A DNA stretch of 64,000 nucleotides from JAHRAW01 sp965203265 (GCA_965203265.1 CBDBBV010000002.1:744001-808000); one strand, 5' to 3'; shown: positions 27,237 through 35,991, counted from the first letter of the stretch. The notes: generated by a model from the letters alone, not told the origin. Translations and numbers: made by a program.

Positions 27237-28163
27237 ATGGCGGAAATCAAAACGGATCTGTATCTTGGAGATTGTTTAGAGGAACTCACCAATTTCGACA
27301 CCAACACCTTCGACCTGATTATGACCTCTCCCCCATATTCGGATCGAAGGTCTAAAACATATGGCGGAATCAGTCCCGATGAATATGTGAGTTGGTTTAT
27401 ACCCCGATCTGAAGAATTTTTACGCATCCTCAAGCCATCCGGCACTTTCATCCTGAACATCAAGGAGCAAGCCGTTAATGGAGAACGGCATACATTTGTT
27501 CTTGACTTGATACTGGAAATGAGAAAGCAGGGCTGGTTATGGACTGAAGAATTTGTCTGGCACAAGAAAAACTGCTATCCGGGCAAATGGCCGAACCGAT
27601 TTCGGGACGCTTGGGAGAGATGCCTGCAGTTCAATAAGAGTAAGCGGTTCAACATGTACCAAGAAGAGGTTATGGTGCCGATGGGGGGTTGGGCGGAAAA
27701 AAGGTTGAAGAATCTCAGCGAGACCGATCAAAACCGAGACACATCAAAAGTCGGGAGTGGATTTGGCAAGAATGTCTCGAATTGGTTGGATCGAAAAATG
27801 GCGTATCCAACGAATGTTTTGCACTTGGCAACGGAAACCGGAAATCGGAACCACAGCGCCGTTTTTCCGAAGGCATTGCCCGAATGGTTTATCAAATTGT
27901 TCACCAAAGAACATGATTGGGTGCTGGATCCCTTCGCCGGTGCCGGAACAACATGTCAGGTCGCGCAAAGTTTGTCGAGAAATTCCGTGGGCATTGAAAT
28001 TGTACCCCAGTATTATCAATTGGCTCAGGAGAATATCAACTCGGCACAGTGTTTTTTATTTGAAGAGACGGAGCATGAAACCCATTATCAGGCAGTGGGA
28101 GAGATAGAGCAGGGTTTCGCGCATGGCGGATTGCACGATGGCCCGCTCGCTCGCCGCCCATGA
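27237..28163 (+). CDS. Site-specific DNA methyltransferase, beta class
   Basis: A 308-residue DNA MTase. Catalytic motif IV is LIMTSPPYSD near the N-terminus and the SAM-binding motif I is LDPFAGAGTT near residue 228, an order (IV before I) that defines the beta class. SPPY rather than DPPY suggests cytosine-N4 (or adenine-N6) methylation. ATG 27237 is preferred because it begins just before LYLGDC; ATG 27195 is an alternative. No endonuclease gene is adjacent, so it is an orphan or a solitary regulator. The last about 20 residues read into a decayed barrel gene and probably replace the original C-terminus. Lower GC indicates transfer. Confidence 0.85.
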   Translation: MAEIKTDLYLGDCLEELTNFDTNTFDLIMTSPPYSDRRSKTYGGISPDEYVSWFIPRSEEFLRILKPSGTFILNIKEQAVNGERHTFVLDLILEMRKQGWLWTEEFVWHKKNCYPGKWPNRFRDAWERCLQFNKSKRFNMYQEEVMVPMGGWAEKRLKNLSETDQNRDTSKVGSGFGKNVSNWLDRKMAYPTNVLHLATETGNRNHSAVFPKALPEWFIKLFTKEHDWVLDPFAGAGTTCQVAQSLSRNSVGIEIVPQYYQLAQENINSAQCFLFEETEHETHYQAVGEIEQGFAHGGLHDGPLARRP

Positions 28164-28164
28164 C

Positions 28165-28377
28165 CCTGGCAAACGAGACGTCCTGCTAACCAAATGGGGT
28201 GGCCGGGACCCTGCGCGACGACGGCAAACGCTACCAAATGGGGCTGAATTGAGCCTCCGGTGGCCATTCACCTTGAGCCTGCACGGAGAACGCCGCGAGA
28301 ATGAGGGCGCGGATGCCCTCGGTTGGTATCCCCTGCCGAGGAGACAGCGATTTCATCAGTCGCCGCCGCTTTTTCCG
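28165..28377 (+). pseudogene. Decayed 3' end of a fourth barrel surface-protein gene
   Basis: In shifting frames this stretch still reads like the barrel C-terminus of the three intact copies: a GKRDVLLTKWGG segment (compare GERNGLLTPWGG in copy 1), then DDGKRYQMGLN, then HGERREN. Frameshifts and stops break it. Its end also resembles the copy 1 terminator (CGATTT...TCGCCGCCGCTTTTT). It lies directly after the methyltransferase gene, so the methyltransferase is bracketed by one intact and one broken barrel tail. Confidence 0.75.
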
Positions 28378-28425
28378 CATCCGATGCCCTACGGCATCGT
28401 ACATCCCCTGTAAATCGCGCGGCAT

Positions 28426-28447
28426 TTGCGCGATAATTGCGCGATAA
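28426..28447 (+). repeat. Perfect 11-bp tandem duplication upstream of bolA
   Basis: TTGCGCGATAA occurs twice back to back, placing two GATAAT hexamers (28432 and 28443) 11 bp apart, 40-50 nt before the bolA ATG. Either could serve as a -10 element. Confidence 0.6.
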
Positions 28448-28484
28448 TTCACCGGTGCAACAACGGGCTGTAGCGATTTTCATC

Positions 28485-28733
28485 ATGCCGACTCCTGAAG
28501 AAATACGAGGCTGGATCGAAGCCGGTCTGCCGCACGCCGAGGTGGGCGTGGTCGGCGACGGGCATCATTTCGAGGCGGTCATCGTCGACGCCGGTTTCTC
28601 CGGCAAGTCGCTGATTCAGCGCCACCAACTGGTGTATGGCGCGCTCGGCGACAAGATGAAGGCGGAGATACACGCGCTTTCCATGAAGACGCTGACGCCC
28701 GAGGAGCATCGGGCGCAGCAACCCGATCGATAG
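28485..28733 (+). CDS. ibaG: BolA-family protein (IbaG type)
   Basis: An 82-residue BolA-like protein with the class II KH-like fold: DGHHFEAVIVDAGFSGKSLI then QRHQLVYGALGDKM. The IbaG group pairs with monothiol glutaredoxins to bind or deliver [2Fe-2S] clusters. The start is ATG 28485; the longer frame adds 16 residues without homology. It is followed 27 nt later by a monothiol glutaredoxin gene, its expected physical partner. In E. coli this gene lies directly after mlaB. Confidence 0.9.
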   Translation: MPTPEEIRGWIEAGLPHAEVGVVGDGHHFEAVIVDAGFSGKSLIQRHQLVYGALGDKMKAEIHALSMKTLTPEEHRAQQPDR

Positions 28734-28760
28734 TAACCCCAACATTGCGAGGCAATTGAA

Positions 28761-29096
28761 ATGTCCGTTCAGGAACACTTGAAGAAGGTGATCGAAGACA
28801 ACGAAGTGGTTTTGTTCATGAAAGGCACGCCGGATTTCCCCCAGTGCGGATTTTCCGGGCGCACCGCGCAGATTCTTCGAGCGTGCGAGGTGCCGTTCGC
28901 ATCGGTCGATGTGCTCGCCGATGAGGCGGTGCGTCAGGGCATCAAGGACTATGCGAACTGGCCGACCGTGCCGCAGTTGTATGTTCGCGGCGAATTCATC
29001 GGCGGTTGCGACATCATGATGGAACTGTACGAAAGCGGCGAACTGCAAAATATTTTGCGCCCGCAGACCAACCCGAACCCGGCCGCGGGCGATTAG
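28761..29096 (+). CDS. grxD: Monothiol glutaredoxin (Grx4/GrxD)
   Basis: A 111-residue CGFS-type glutaredoxin; the active site C29-G-F-S is preceded by KGTPDFPQ. It binds a glutathione-coordinated [2Fe-2S] cluster in homodimers or in heterodimers with BolA proteins and takes part in Fe-S trafficking and iron sensing. Family landmarks WPTVPQLYVRGEFIGGCDI are intact. It probably forms a two-gene operon with the upstream bolA. Confidence 0.96.
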   Translation: MSVQEHLKKVIEDNEVVLFMKGTPDFPQCGFSGRTAQILRACEVPFASVDVLADEAVRQGIKDYANWPTVPQLYVRGEFIGGCDIMMELYESGELQNILRPQTNPNPAAGD

Positions 29097-29100
29097 GCAA

Positions 29101-29129
29101 TTGAATCGCAATCGCGGGCTGTGTACACT
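29101..29129 (+). promoter_or_regulatory. tRNA-Val promoter
   Basis: TTGAAT (29101-29106), 17-bp spacer, TACACT (29124-29129), 14 bp before the mature tRNA. It likely also drives part of the thrS operon. Confidence 0.6.
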
Positions 29130-29143
29130 GCGGCGCTTTCGCT

Positions 29144-29220
29144 AGGCGCGTAGCTCAGTCGGTTAGAGCACCACCTTGACATGGTGGGGGTCGGTGGTTC
29201 GAATCCACTCGCGCCTACCA
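29144..29220 (+). tRNA. tRNA-Val (GAC)
   Basis: A 77-nt cloverleaf with acceptor AGGCGCG/CGCGCCT, anticodon stem CCACC/GGTGG and loop TTGACAT, giving anticodon GAC, T-loop TTCGAAT, and encoded CCA. It lies 60 nt before thrS, a familiar gammaproteobacterial arrangement. Confidence 0.95.
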
Positions 29221-29280
29221 TCCGCCGCCACCACCGCCACCGCTTACCCGATTTTCACGCGCCCCCGCAACGGCACAGAA

Positions 29281-31209
29281 ATGCCTCAAATCACCCTCCC
29301 CGACGGCTCCAAACGCCGGTATGACAACGCCGTCAGCATCGCCGCTGTGGCCGCGGACATCGGGCCGGGCTTGGCTCGAGCCGTGGTCGCCGGCAAAGTG
29401 GGGGATAGGCTGATGGACGCCGGCGATGAAATCAGCGAGGACAGCGATGTGGTGATCGTAACCGCACGGGATTCGGAGGGGCTGGAAATCATCCGTCATT
29501 CCTGCGCCCATCTGCTCGGCCACGCCATCAAGCAATTGTGGCCGCACAGCAAAATGGCCATCGGGCCGGTGATCGACGACGGGTTTTACTACGACATCGA
29601 TTTGCAGCACCGCATCACCGACGAGGATTTGCTGCGCATCGAGGAGCGCATGGCGGAGTTGTCGCGCAGCGATTATGCGGTGGTCAAGCAGCGGGTTTCC
29701 TGGGACGAGGCGCAGCGCGTCTTCACTGACCGGGACGAACCCTACAAACTGGAAATCCTCGCCGAGGACATCGAGCGCGACGATCGCCCCGGCCTCTACC
29801 ATCATCAGGAATATATCGACATGTGCCGCGGCCCCCATGTGCCGAGAATGGGCTTGTGCCGCCACTTCAAGTTGATGCGGGTATCCGGCGCCTACTGGCG
29901 AGGCGACAATCGCAACAAGATGTTGCAGCGAATCTACGGCACCGCTTGGCCCGACGAAAAACAGCTCAAGGCGTACCTCGAACAACGCGCCGAAGCGGAA
30001 AAGCGCGACCACCGCAAACTCGGCAAGCAGCTGGATTTGTTCCACATGCAGGAGGAAGCGCCGGGCATGGCGTTCTGGCATCCGCGCGGCTGGACGTTGT
30101 ATCAAACGCTGGTGGAATACATGCGCACCGAGCAGCGCGCGCGCGGCTACCACGAAATCAACACGCCGGAAGTGGTGGACTTTTCCCTGTGGAAGCGCTC
30201 CGGTCATGCGGACAAATTCGGCAACGATATGTTCGCATTGGAGTCGGAAGGCAGGCAATTCGCCCTCAAGCCGATGAATTGCCCGTGCCACGTGCAGGTG
30301 TTCAATCAGGGGCTGAAAAGTTACCGCGACCTGCCGTTGCGCCTCGCCGAATTCGGCAGTTGCCATCGCAACGAATTGTCCGGCGCCCTGCACGGGCTGA
30401 TGCGCGTGCGCGGATTTGTGCAGGACGACGGGCACATTTTCTGCAGCGAGGATCAGATTCAGGAGGAGGTGTCGGAATTCATCGATTTCCTCCATGCTGT
30501 GTACAAGGATCTGGGCTTCGAGCGGGTGATTTACCGTCTCGCCCTGCGCCCGCGCAACCGAGTCGGCAGCGATGCGGATTGGGACAAATCCGAAGCCGCT
30601 CTGGCGCAGGCGCTGGCGGCTCGCGGCCTGCAGTGGGAGGAATTGCCCGGCGAGGGCGCGTTCTACGGGCCGAAGATCGAATTCTCGTTGCAGGATGTGC
30701 TCGGGCGGGTGTGGCAGTGCGGCACCATGCAGGTGGATTTTTCCATGCCGGGCCGCCTCGACGCGCGCTACATCGGCGAGGATGGCGGCAAACGGGTTCC
30801 GGTCATGCTGCATCGCGCCTTGCTCGGCTCATTCGAGCGATTCATCGGCATTCTCATAGAGCATTACGAGGGGAAATTCCCGCCCTGGCTGGCGCCGGTG
30901 CAGTGCATTTTGCTCAATATCACCGACCAACAGGCACCCTATCTCGCGCAGGTGGAAAAAACGCTGAAAAAACAGGGTTTCCGGGTCGAATCCGACTTGA
31001 GAAACGAAAAGATCGGCCTTAAAATCCGCGAGCACACGTTACAGCGCATTCCCTATCTGCTGGTGGCGGGGGCGCGGGAAGTGGACACCGATTCGATTTC
31101 CGTGCGCACCCGAGACGGCCAAGACTTGGGCGCCATGCCGGTTGCGCAATTCGCCCGGCATTTGGCGCAGCAGGTAGAGCGGCGCAGTACTTGTCATTTG
31201 GAGGACTGA
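29281..31209 (+). CDS. thrS: Threonyl-tRNA synthetase
   Basis: A 642-residue class II synthetase. Domains in order: TGS (about 1-60), the editing domain with HSCAHLLGHA, the catalytic core with MNCPCHVQVF (zinc Cys) and CHRNELSGALHGLMRVRGF (motif 2), and the C-terminal anticodon-binding domain. ATG 29281 starts the TGS domain (MPQITLPDGS); the frame extends upstream into the tRNA gene. It heads the thrS-infC-rpmI-rplT-pheST-ihfA cluster. Confidence 0.98.
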   Translation: MPQITLPDGSKRRYDNAVSIAAVAADIGPGLARAVVAGKVGDRLMDAGDEISEDSDVVIVTARDSEGLEIIRHSCAHLLGHAIKQLWPHSKMAIGPVIDDGFYYDIDLQHRITDEDLLRIEERMAELSRSDYAVVKQRVSWDEAQRVFTDRDEPYKLEILAEDIERDDRPGLYHHQEYIDMCRGPHVPRMGLCRHFKLMRVSGAYWRGDNRNKMLQRIYGTAWPDEKQLKAYLEQRAEAEKRDHRKLGKQLDLFHMQEEAPGMAFWHPRGWTLYQTLVEYMRTEQRARGYHEINTPEVVDFSLWKRSGHADKFGNDMFALESEGRQFALKPMNCPCHVQVFNQGLKSYRDLPLRLAEFGSCHRNELSGALHGLMRVRGFVQDDGHIFCSEDQIQEEVSEFIDFLHAVYKDLGFERVIYRLALRPRNRVGSDADWDKSEAALAQALAARGLQWEELPGEGAFYGPKIEFSLQDVLGRVWQCGTMQVDFSMPGRLDARYIGEDGGKRVPVMLHRALLGSFERFIGILIEHYEGKFPPWLAPVQCILLNITDQQAPYLAQVEKTLKKQGFRVESDLRNEKIGLKIREHTLQRIPYLLVAGAREVDTDSISVRTRDGQDLGAMPVAQFARHLAQQVERRSTCHLED

Positions 31210-31216
31210 GACGATA
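31200..31216 (+). promoter_or_regulatory. Ribosome binding site and non-AUG start of infC
   Basis: GGAGG at 31200-31204 is followed after 9 nt by ATA at 31214. There is no ATG, GTG or TTG in frame between the thrS stop and the conserved IF-3 N-terminus, so initiation must use ATA (or ACG at 31211). E. coli infC uses AUU, which lets IF-3 repress its own translation. Confidence 0.7.
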
Positions 31217-31729
31217 GCCAAAGTAAAACAGCAGCGTGTCAACGCACAGATCAGCAGTGACCCCGTTCGCGTGATCGGGGTCGAGAAGGATCAACTCGGC
31301 ATTCTGCGATTGAGCGATGCGCTGGAAACCGCCCGTGCGGCCGGCCTGGATCTGGTGGAAATTTCACCGAATGCCGATCCGCCGGTTTGCCGAATCATGG
31401 ATTACGGCAAATACCTGTACACCGCCAGCAAGAAACGCCAAGAGGCGAAGAAAAAGCAGAAGCAGGTGACGGTGAAGGAGGTCAAATTCCGTCCCGGTAC
31501 GGATGTCGGCGACTATGCGGTCAAGTTGCGTAACCTGACCCGGTTTTTGCAGGCCGGCAACAAGACCAAGGTGACCATGCGTTTTCGCGGGCGGGAAATG
31601 GCGCATCGGGAATTGGGGCTGGAGAAACTGCAACTGGTGGAGCGCGACCTCGCCGAGATTGCGTTTGTCGAGCAGGCGGCCACCATGGAAGGTCGGCAGA
31701 TGGTAATGGTGTTGGCGCCCAGACGATAG
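31214..31729 (+). CDS. infC: Translation initiation factor IF-3
   Basis: A 171-residue IF-3 when read from the rare ATA codon at 31214 (N-terminus AKVKQQRVNAQISSDPVRVI after the initiator). IF-3 proofreads start codon and initiator tRNA on the 30S subunit. The N-domain carries LVEISPNADPPVCRIMDYGK and the C-domain VKFRPGTDVGDYAVKLRNL and RFRGREMAH. Starting at the first GTG (31271) would delete the first 19 conserved residues. The non-AUG start fits the known autoregulation of infC. Confidence 0.93.
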   Translation: MAKVKQQRVNAQISSDPVRVIGVEKDQLGILRLSDALETARAAGLDLVEISPNADPPVCRIMDYGKYLYTASKKRQEAKKKQKQVTVKEVKFRPGTDVGDYAVKLRNLTRFLQAGNKTKVTMRFRGREMAHRELGLEKLQLVERDLAEIAFVEQAATMEGRQMVMVLAPRR

Positions 31730-31885
31730 CGGTAGCGGGCGCGGCGCATCGGGTCGGCGGCGGGCGCCGTCCGAATGCACAAAAGCGAAGACGAGCGCGG
31801 TTCATCCGCAACCGTGCGCGTCATTATTATGAACGAGCGTGGCCACATAGCGATGGCGAGCCACCACAATGCGGGAGCAAAAACA

Positions 31886-32092
31886 GTGCCAAAACTCAAG
31901 ACCAATCGGGGCGCGGCGAAGCGTTTCGCGCGAACTGCCACGGGCAAGTTCAAGCGCGCGCAATCCCACCTGAATCACATCCTAACCAAGAAATCCGCCA
32001 AGCGAAAACGGCATCTTCGCTCGGCAGATCTGGTCGACGCCGCCGACCACGCATCAATCAAACAGCTGCTGCCGTACAGTCGGGGGAGATAG
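31886..32092 (+). CDS. rpmI: Ribosomal protein bL35
   Basis: A 68-residue large-subunit protein. The start is GTG 31886 (initiator then PKLKTNRGAAKRFARTATG), matching the family N-terminus and preceded by GGGAG; the longer ATG-initiated frame adds residues with no homology. The ILTKKSAKRKRHLR signature is intact. It is 2 nt before rplT. The 156-nt gap after infC is where the L20 translational operator lies in E. coli; I did not identify that structure here. Confidence 0.92.
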   Translation: MPKLKTNRGAAKRFARTATGKFKRAQSHLNHILTKKSAKRKRHLRSADLVDAADHASIKQLLPYSRGR

Positions 32093-32094
32093 TC

Positions 32095-32454
32095 ATGCCA
32101 CGAGTCAAGGGTAGTGTCGCCGCCAGAGCGAGACACAAGAAGGTACTGAAGCGGGCGCGCGGCTATCGCGGTGCGCGCAGCCGAACTTTCAAGGTCGCCA
32201 AACAAGCGGTCGACCGCGCCGGACAATACGCCTACCGCGACCGACGCCAGCGAAAACGCCAATTCCGCGCCCTGTGGATCGTCCGCATCAACGCCGCGGC
32301 GCGCGAAAACGGGCTGAACTACAGCCGCCTGATCAACGGCCTGGAAAAAGCCGCCATCGAACTCGACCGGAAAATCCTCGCCGAGTTGGCGGTGAATGAC
32401 AAGGCGGCCTTCGCCTCGTTGGCCGAGCGAGCCAAGGCGGCACTGGCGGCCTGA
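32095..32454 (+). CDS. rplT: Ribosomal protein bL20
   Basis: A 119-residue 23S rRNA-binding assembly protein with the standard N-terminus PRVKGSVAARARHKKVLKRA and core AYRDRRQRKRQFRALWIVRI. In enterobacteria L20 represses its own operon. Length and spacing are typical. Confidence 0.98.
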   Translation: MPRVKGSVAARARHKKVLKRARGYRGARSRTFKVAKQAVDRAGQYAYRDRRQRKRQFRALWIVRINAAARENGLNYSRLINGLEKAAIELDRKILAELAVNDKAAFASLAERAKAALAA

Positions 32455-32526
32455 CGGCTTGCCGGCTTGACTGGCCCGCAGGCCGGGGAAGGGCGGCGAG
32501 CCGATCCGAGCGTGAGCGCCCAGTCA

Positions 32527-33555
32527 GTGGTGAGTGCAACCCCCCCTTCGCCGGCAACGCTGGCGGCCGATGCCGAACAGGCCATCGAGCGCGCCGACTC
32601 GCTGGCGGCACTGGAAACGCTACGGCTTCGTTACCTCGGCAAAAAGGGCGAAATCACCGCTCAGCTCAAACGACTCGGCGACCTCGAACCGGCGCAACGC
32701 AAGTCCCTCGGCAGGGCGCTCAATCAGGTCAAGGAGCAGATACGCCAGCAACTGGAAAAGCGCCATAGCGACCTCGAAAATTCGGCGGTTGCGGAGCGCT
32801 TGCAACGGGAGCGCATCGATGTTACCCAGCCGGGGCGCGGGCAGGCCACGGGGGCCTTGCATCCGGTCAGTCGCACCCTGCAGCGCATGGAATCCATCTT
32901 CGATCGACTCGGCTTTGCCGTCGCCACCGGGCCGGAAATCGAGGACGAATACCACAATTTCGAAGCGTTGAACATCCCGCCCAACCATCCGGCTCGCGCC
33001 ATGCACGACACCTTCTACATCGATCGGCAGACGGTGCTGAGAACCCACACTTCGCCGGTGCAGATTCGCTACATGCACGACCACGAACCGCCCATCAAGG
33101 TGATTGCGCCGGGCCGGGTATACCGTTGCGACTCGGACGTTACCCACACCCCGATGTTTCATCAGCTCGAGGGGCTGGCCGTGGATCGAGACATCACCTT
33201 TGCCGACCTCAAGGGCATCCTGATCCATTTCCTTCAGGCGTTTTTCGAGACCGACCTCGGCGTGCGTTTTCGCCCTTCCTACTTCCCCTTCACCGAGCCG
33301 TCGGCGGAAGTGGATATCGCCTGCGTGTTCTGCGGTGGGCGGGGATGCCGCATCTGCAAGCACAGCGGTTGGCTGGAAGTGCTCGGCAGCGGCATGGTGC
33401 ACCCCGTAGTGCTGCGTCACGGCGGCATCGATCCGGCGAAATTCAGCGGCTATGCCTTCGGGCTGGGGGTGGAGCGGCTGACCATGTTGCGCTACGGCGT
33501 CAACGATCTGCGCTTGTTTTTCGACAATGATCTATCCTTTCTCCGGCAGTTCTGA
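32527..33555 (+). CDS. pheS: Phenylalanyl-tRNA synthetase alpha subunit
   Basis: A 342-residue catalytic subunit of the (alpha-beta)2 PheRS. An N-terminal coiled coil precedes the class II core with THTSPVQIRYM, RVYRCDSDVTHTPMFHQLEG (motif 2) and FGLGVERLTMLRYG (motif 3). A Cys-rich loop CVFCGGRGCRICKHSGW, found in many bacterial PheS but not in E. coli, could hold zinc. There is no ATG; tandem GTG codons at 32527 and 32530 match the family N-terminus best, while GTG 32512 and TTG 32467 are alternatives. Confidence 0.93.
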   Translation: MVSATPPSPATLAADAEQAIERADSLAALETLRLRYLGKKGEITAQLKRLGDLEPAQRKSLGRALNQVKEQIRQQLEKRHSDLENSAVAERLQRERIDVTQPGRGQATGALHPVSRTLQRMESIFDRLGFAVATGPEIEDEYHNFEALNIPPNHPARAMHDTFYIDRQTVLRTHTSPVQIRYMHDHEPPIKVIAPGRVYRCDSDVTHTPMFHQLEGLAVDRDITFADLKGILIHFLQAFFETDLGVRFRPSYFPFTEPSAEVDIACVFCGGRGCRICKHSGWLEVLGSGMVHPVVLRHGGIDPAKFSGYAFGLGVERLTMLRYGVNDLRLFFDNDLSFLRQF

Positions 33556-33591
33556 CCGTCCCCGCCCCCGCCGTCCGCGAACGAAATCCTC

Positions 33592-35991
33592 ATGCTAGTC
33601 AGTCACGCTTGGTTGCGCGAATGGGTGTCCACCAACGCCGGTGTGCAGGCGCTGGCCGAATACCTGACGATGGGGGGATTGGAGGTGAATTCGGTGCAAC
33701 CCGCCGGGCCATCGCTGCCCGAACGGGGCGTGGTCATCGGCCGCATCCTCCGCAGCGACCCCCATCCCGCCTCCGGTGCATCCCGCCTCAGAGTGTGCGA
33801 GGTGGACATCGGCAGACGCACCCACCTCACCATCATCTGCGGCGCCGCCAACATCGCCGTAGGCGGCAAGGTGGCGGTGGCCACCGTGGGCGCGAAACTG
33901 CCGATGGCCGAGGTGGCCGCGCGCACTGTGGGGGGAGTGGAGTCCGCCGGCATGATCTGCTCCGCCGCCGAACTCGGCTTGGTTGAGCAGTCCGACGAAA
34001 TCATGATGCTGGATGAGGATGCCCAGATTGGCAAGTCCGTGGGCGACCATCTCGGTTTGTCCGACTCCGTGATGGAACTCGAATTGCCCGCCAATCGCGG
34101 GGACTGTCTGGGCATATCCGGCATCGCCCGCGAAGTGTCCGCTCTGAGCGGCGCGAAGATGAAAGCGCCGCCCGCTGCACCGCTGCCATCTCTCGCGCTC
34201 GGCACGGCGCGCTTGCCGGTCGAGTTGCAGGCTCCCCACGGGTGTCCGCGATATGTCGGGCGGGCGGTACGCGATATCGACCTGTCGGCGCGCACTCCGG
34301 ACTGGATGGCGGAGCGGCTCAGGCGAAGCGGCGTGCGCAGCCGCAATATCGTGGTGGATGTTACCAACTATGTCATGCTCGAACTCGGCCAGCCCATGCA
34401 TGCGTTCGATCTGGACAAACTGAGCGGCGGCATCGTGGTGCGCATGGCGCGCGATCGGGAAAGACTGCAACTGCTGGACGGCGGCGAAATCACCCTTACT
34501 CCCAGCCATCTGGTGATCGCCGATCACCACAAGGCGATTGCCCTCGCCGGCATCATGGGCGGGCAAAACTCGGCGATTTCCGCCGCCACCCGTCAGGTAT
34601 ATCTCGAGGCGGCGTTCTTCCCGCCGTCAGCCATCGCCGGCAAGGCGCGTGCCCTCGGCCTGCACACCGACGCCTCGCACCGCTTCGAGCGCGGCGTGGA
34701 TGCGGGCGGGCAGGCTGACGCCATGCAGCGGGCGACCCGGCTGTTGGTGTCTCTGGCGGGCGGCGTGCCTGGCCCCATCAGCGATGTGCGCGAGCGAAAA
34801 TTTCTACCCAGTCCAGCGAAAATTTCATTGGACAAGTCCGAGATTCGCCGACTGCTCGGCACAGCGCCGCCGGGGAACAGCGTGAGCGCCCTGTTGCGCA
34901 ATCTGGGCATGCAAGTAACCCCCGGCGGAACCGGCTGGAAGGTGGTCGTGCCCGGCTGGCGTCCCGATCTGGTCGGCTCCCATGATCTGGTGGAAGAGAT
35001 CGCCCGGGTGCGCGGATTCGACAAAATTGCGCCGCGCCCGCCCGCCGCCACCGCGGCCGGCCAGCCGGAGGAAAGCCGAATTTCGACCGCCCGAATCAAG
35101 CAGCGGTTGGTGGAAAGGGGCTACTTCGAGGCCATCACCTACAGTTTCGTCGACGCGCAGATGCAGCGGATTCTGCTGGGGGACGGCGGAATCGAATTGC
35201 GCAATCCCATCGCCGACAATCTGGCGGCGATGCGTCGAAGTTTGTGGCCCGGCCTGCTCGAGGCGGTGCGGATCAACCTCAATCGCCAGCACGAGCGCGT
35301 CCGTCTGTTCGAGGTCGGGCATGTATTCCTGCAGGGTCGCGCCGACGGCGGCTCCGAGACCGAGGAAATCCATCGCGTGGCCGCGGTCGCCAGCGGATCG
35401 GTGTGGCCGCGACAGTGGGGCAGTGCGGCGCGGGCGGTGGATTTTTTCGATCACAAGGGCGACCTGACGGCGTTGCTGGATTTGTCGGCGTCGTCCGCGA
35501 ACATCGAATTTCACGCCGCCGAGCATCCCGCGCTGCATCCAGGCCGGTGCGCGCAGATCAGGTGGGGGAAGGATATCGTCGGCTATCTGGGCCAATTGCA
35601 TCCGAGCCACCGCAAACGGGTGGACATCGACCAGCCGGTCTATCTGTTCGAGTTGGATCTGCGGGTTCTGCAGCGGGCGTCGCTGCCGAATTTCGCGGCA
35701 ATCTCCAAGTATCCGGCGGTGCGGCGCGATCTCGCCGTGGTGGTCGCCCACACGGTCGAGGCGCAGGCGGTGCTGGATGTGGCGCGCGCCGCCGCCGGCG
35801 ATTTGCTGGTCGATCTGGAATTATTCGACATCTATGTGGGCGAGCGGATTGCGGAAGATCGGAAAAGTTTCGCTTTCCGCTTGACCTTCCAGTCGGAATC
35901 GCGCAATCTTACCGCCAGCGAAGTGGACGCGAAAACCGACGAGATAGTGCAACAATTGCAACGCCGGTTGGATGCCCAGCTACGCGCCTGA
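33592..35991 (+). CDS. pheT: Phenylalanyl-tRNA synthetase beta subunit
   Basis: A 799-residue subunit. It contains an N-terminal tRNA-binding OB domain (about 39-150, LTIICGAANIAVGGKVAVAT), the B3/B4 editing region (NRGDCLGISGIAREVSALSG), the B5 domain, a class II-like core and a C-terminal FDX-ACB anticodon domain (FAAISKYPAVRRDLAVVV). Length matches the family. Its 3' end runs into an 8-bp tandem repeat. Confidence 0.97.
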   Translation: MLVSHAWLREWVSTNAGVQALAEYLTMGGLEVNSVQPAGPSLPERGVVIGRILRSDPHPASGASRLRVCEVDIGRRTHLTIICGAANIAVGGKVAVATVGAKLPMAEVAARTVGGVESAGMICSAAELGLVEQSDEIMMLDEDAQIGKSVGDHLGLSDSVMELELPANRGDCLGISGIAREVSALSGAKMKAPPAAPLPSLALGTARLPVELQAPHGCPRYVGRAVRDIDLSARTPDWMAERLRRSGVRSRNIVVDVTNYVMLELGQPMHAFDLDKLSGGIVVRMARDRERLQLLDGGEITLTPSHLVIADHHKAIALAGIMGGQNSAISAATRQVYLEAAFFPPSAIAGKARALGLHTDASHRFERGVDAGGQADAMQRATRLLVSLAGGVPGPISDVRERKFLPSPAKISLDKSEIRRLLGTAPPGNSVSALLRNLGMQVTPGGTGWKVVVPGWRPDLVGSHDLVEEIARVRGFDKIAPRPPAATAAGQPEESRISTARIKQRLVERGYFEAITYSFVDAQMQRILLGDGGIELRNPIADNLAAMRRSLWPGLLEAVRINLNRQHERVRLFEVGHVFLQGRADGGSETEEIHRVAAVASGSVWPRQWGSAARAVDFFDHKGDLTALLDLSASSANIEFHAAEHPALHPGRCAQIRWGKDIVGYLGQLHPSHRKRVDIDQPVYLFELDLRVLQRASLPNFAAISKYPAVRRDLAVVVAHTVEAQAVLDVARAAAGDLLVDLELFDIYVGERIAEDRKSFAFRLTFQSESRNLTASEVDAKTDEIVQQLQRRLDAQLRA

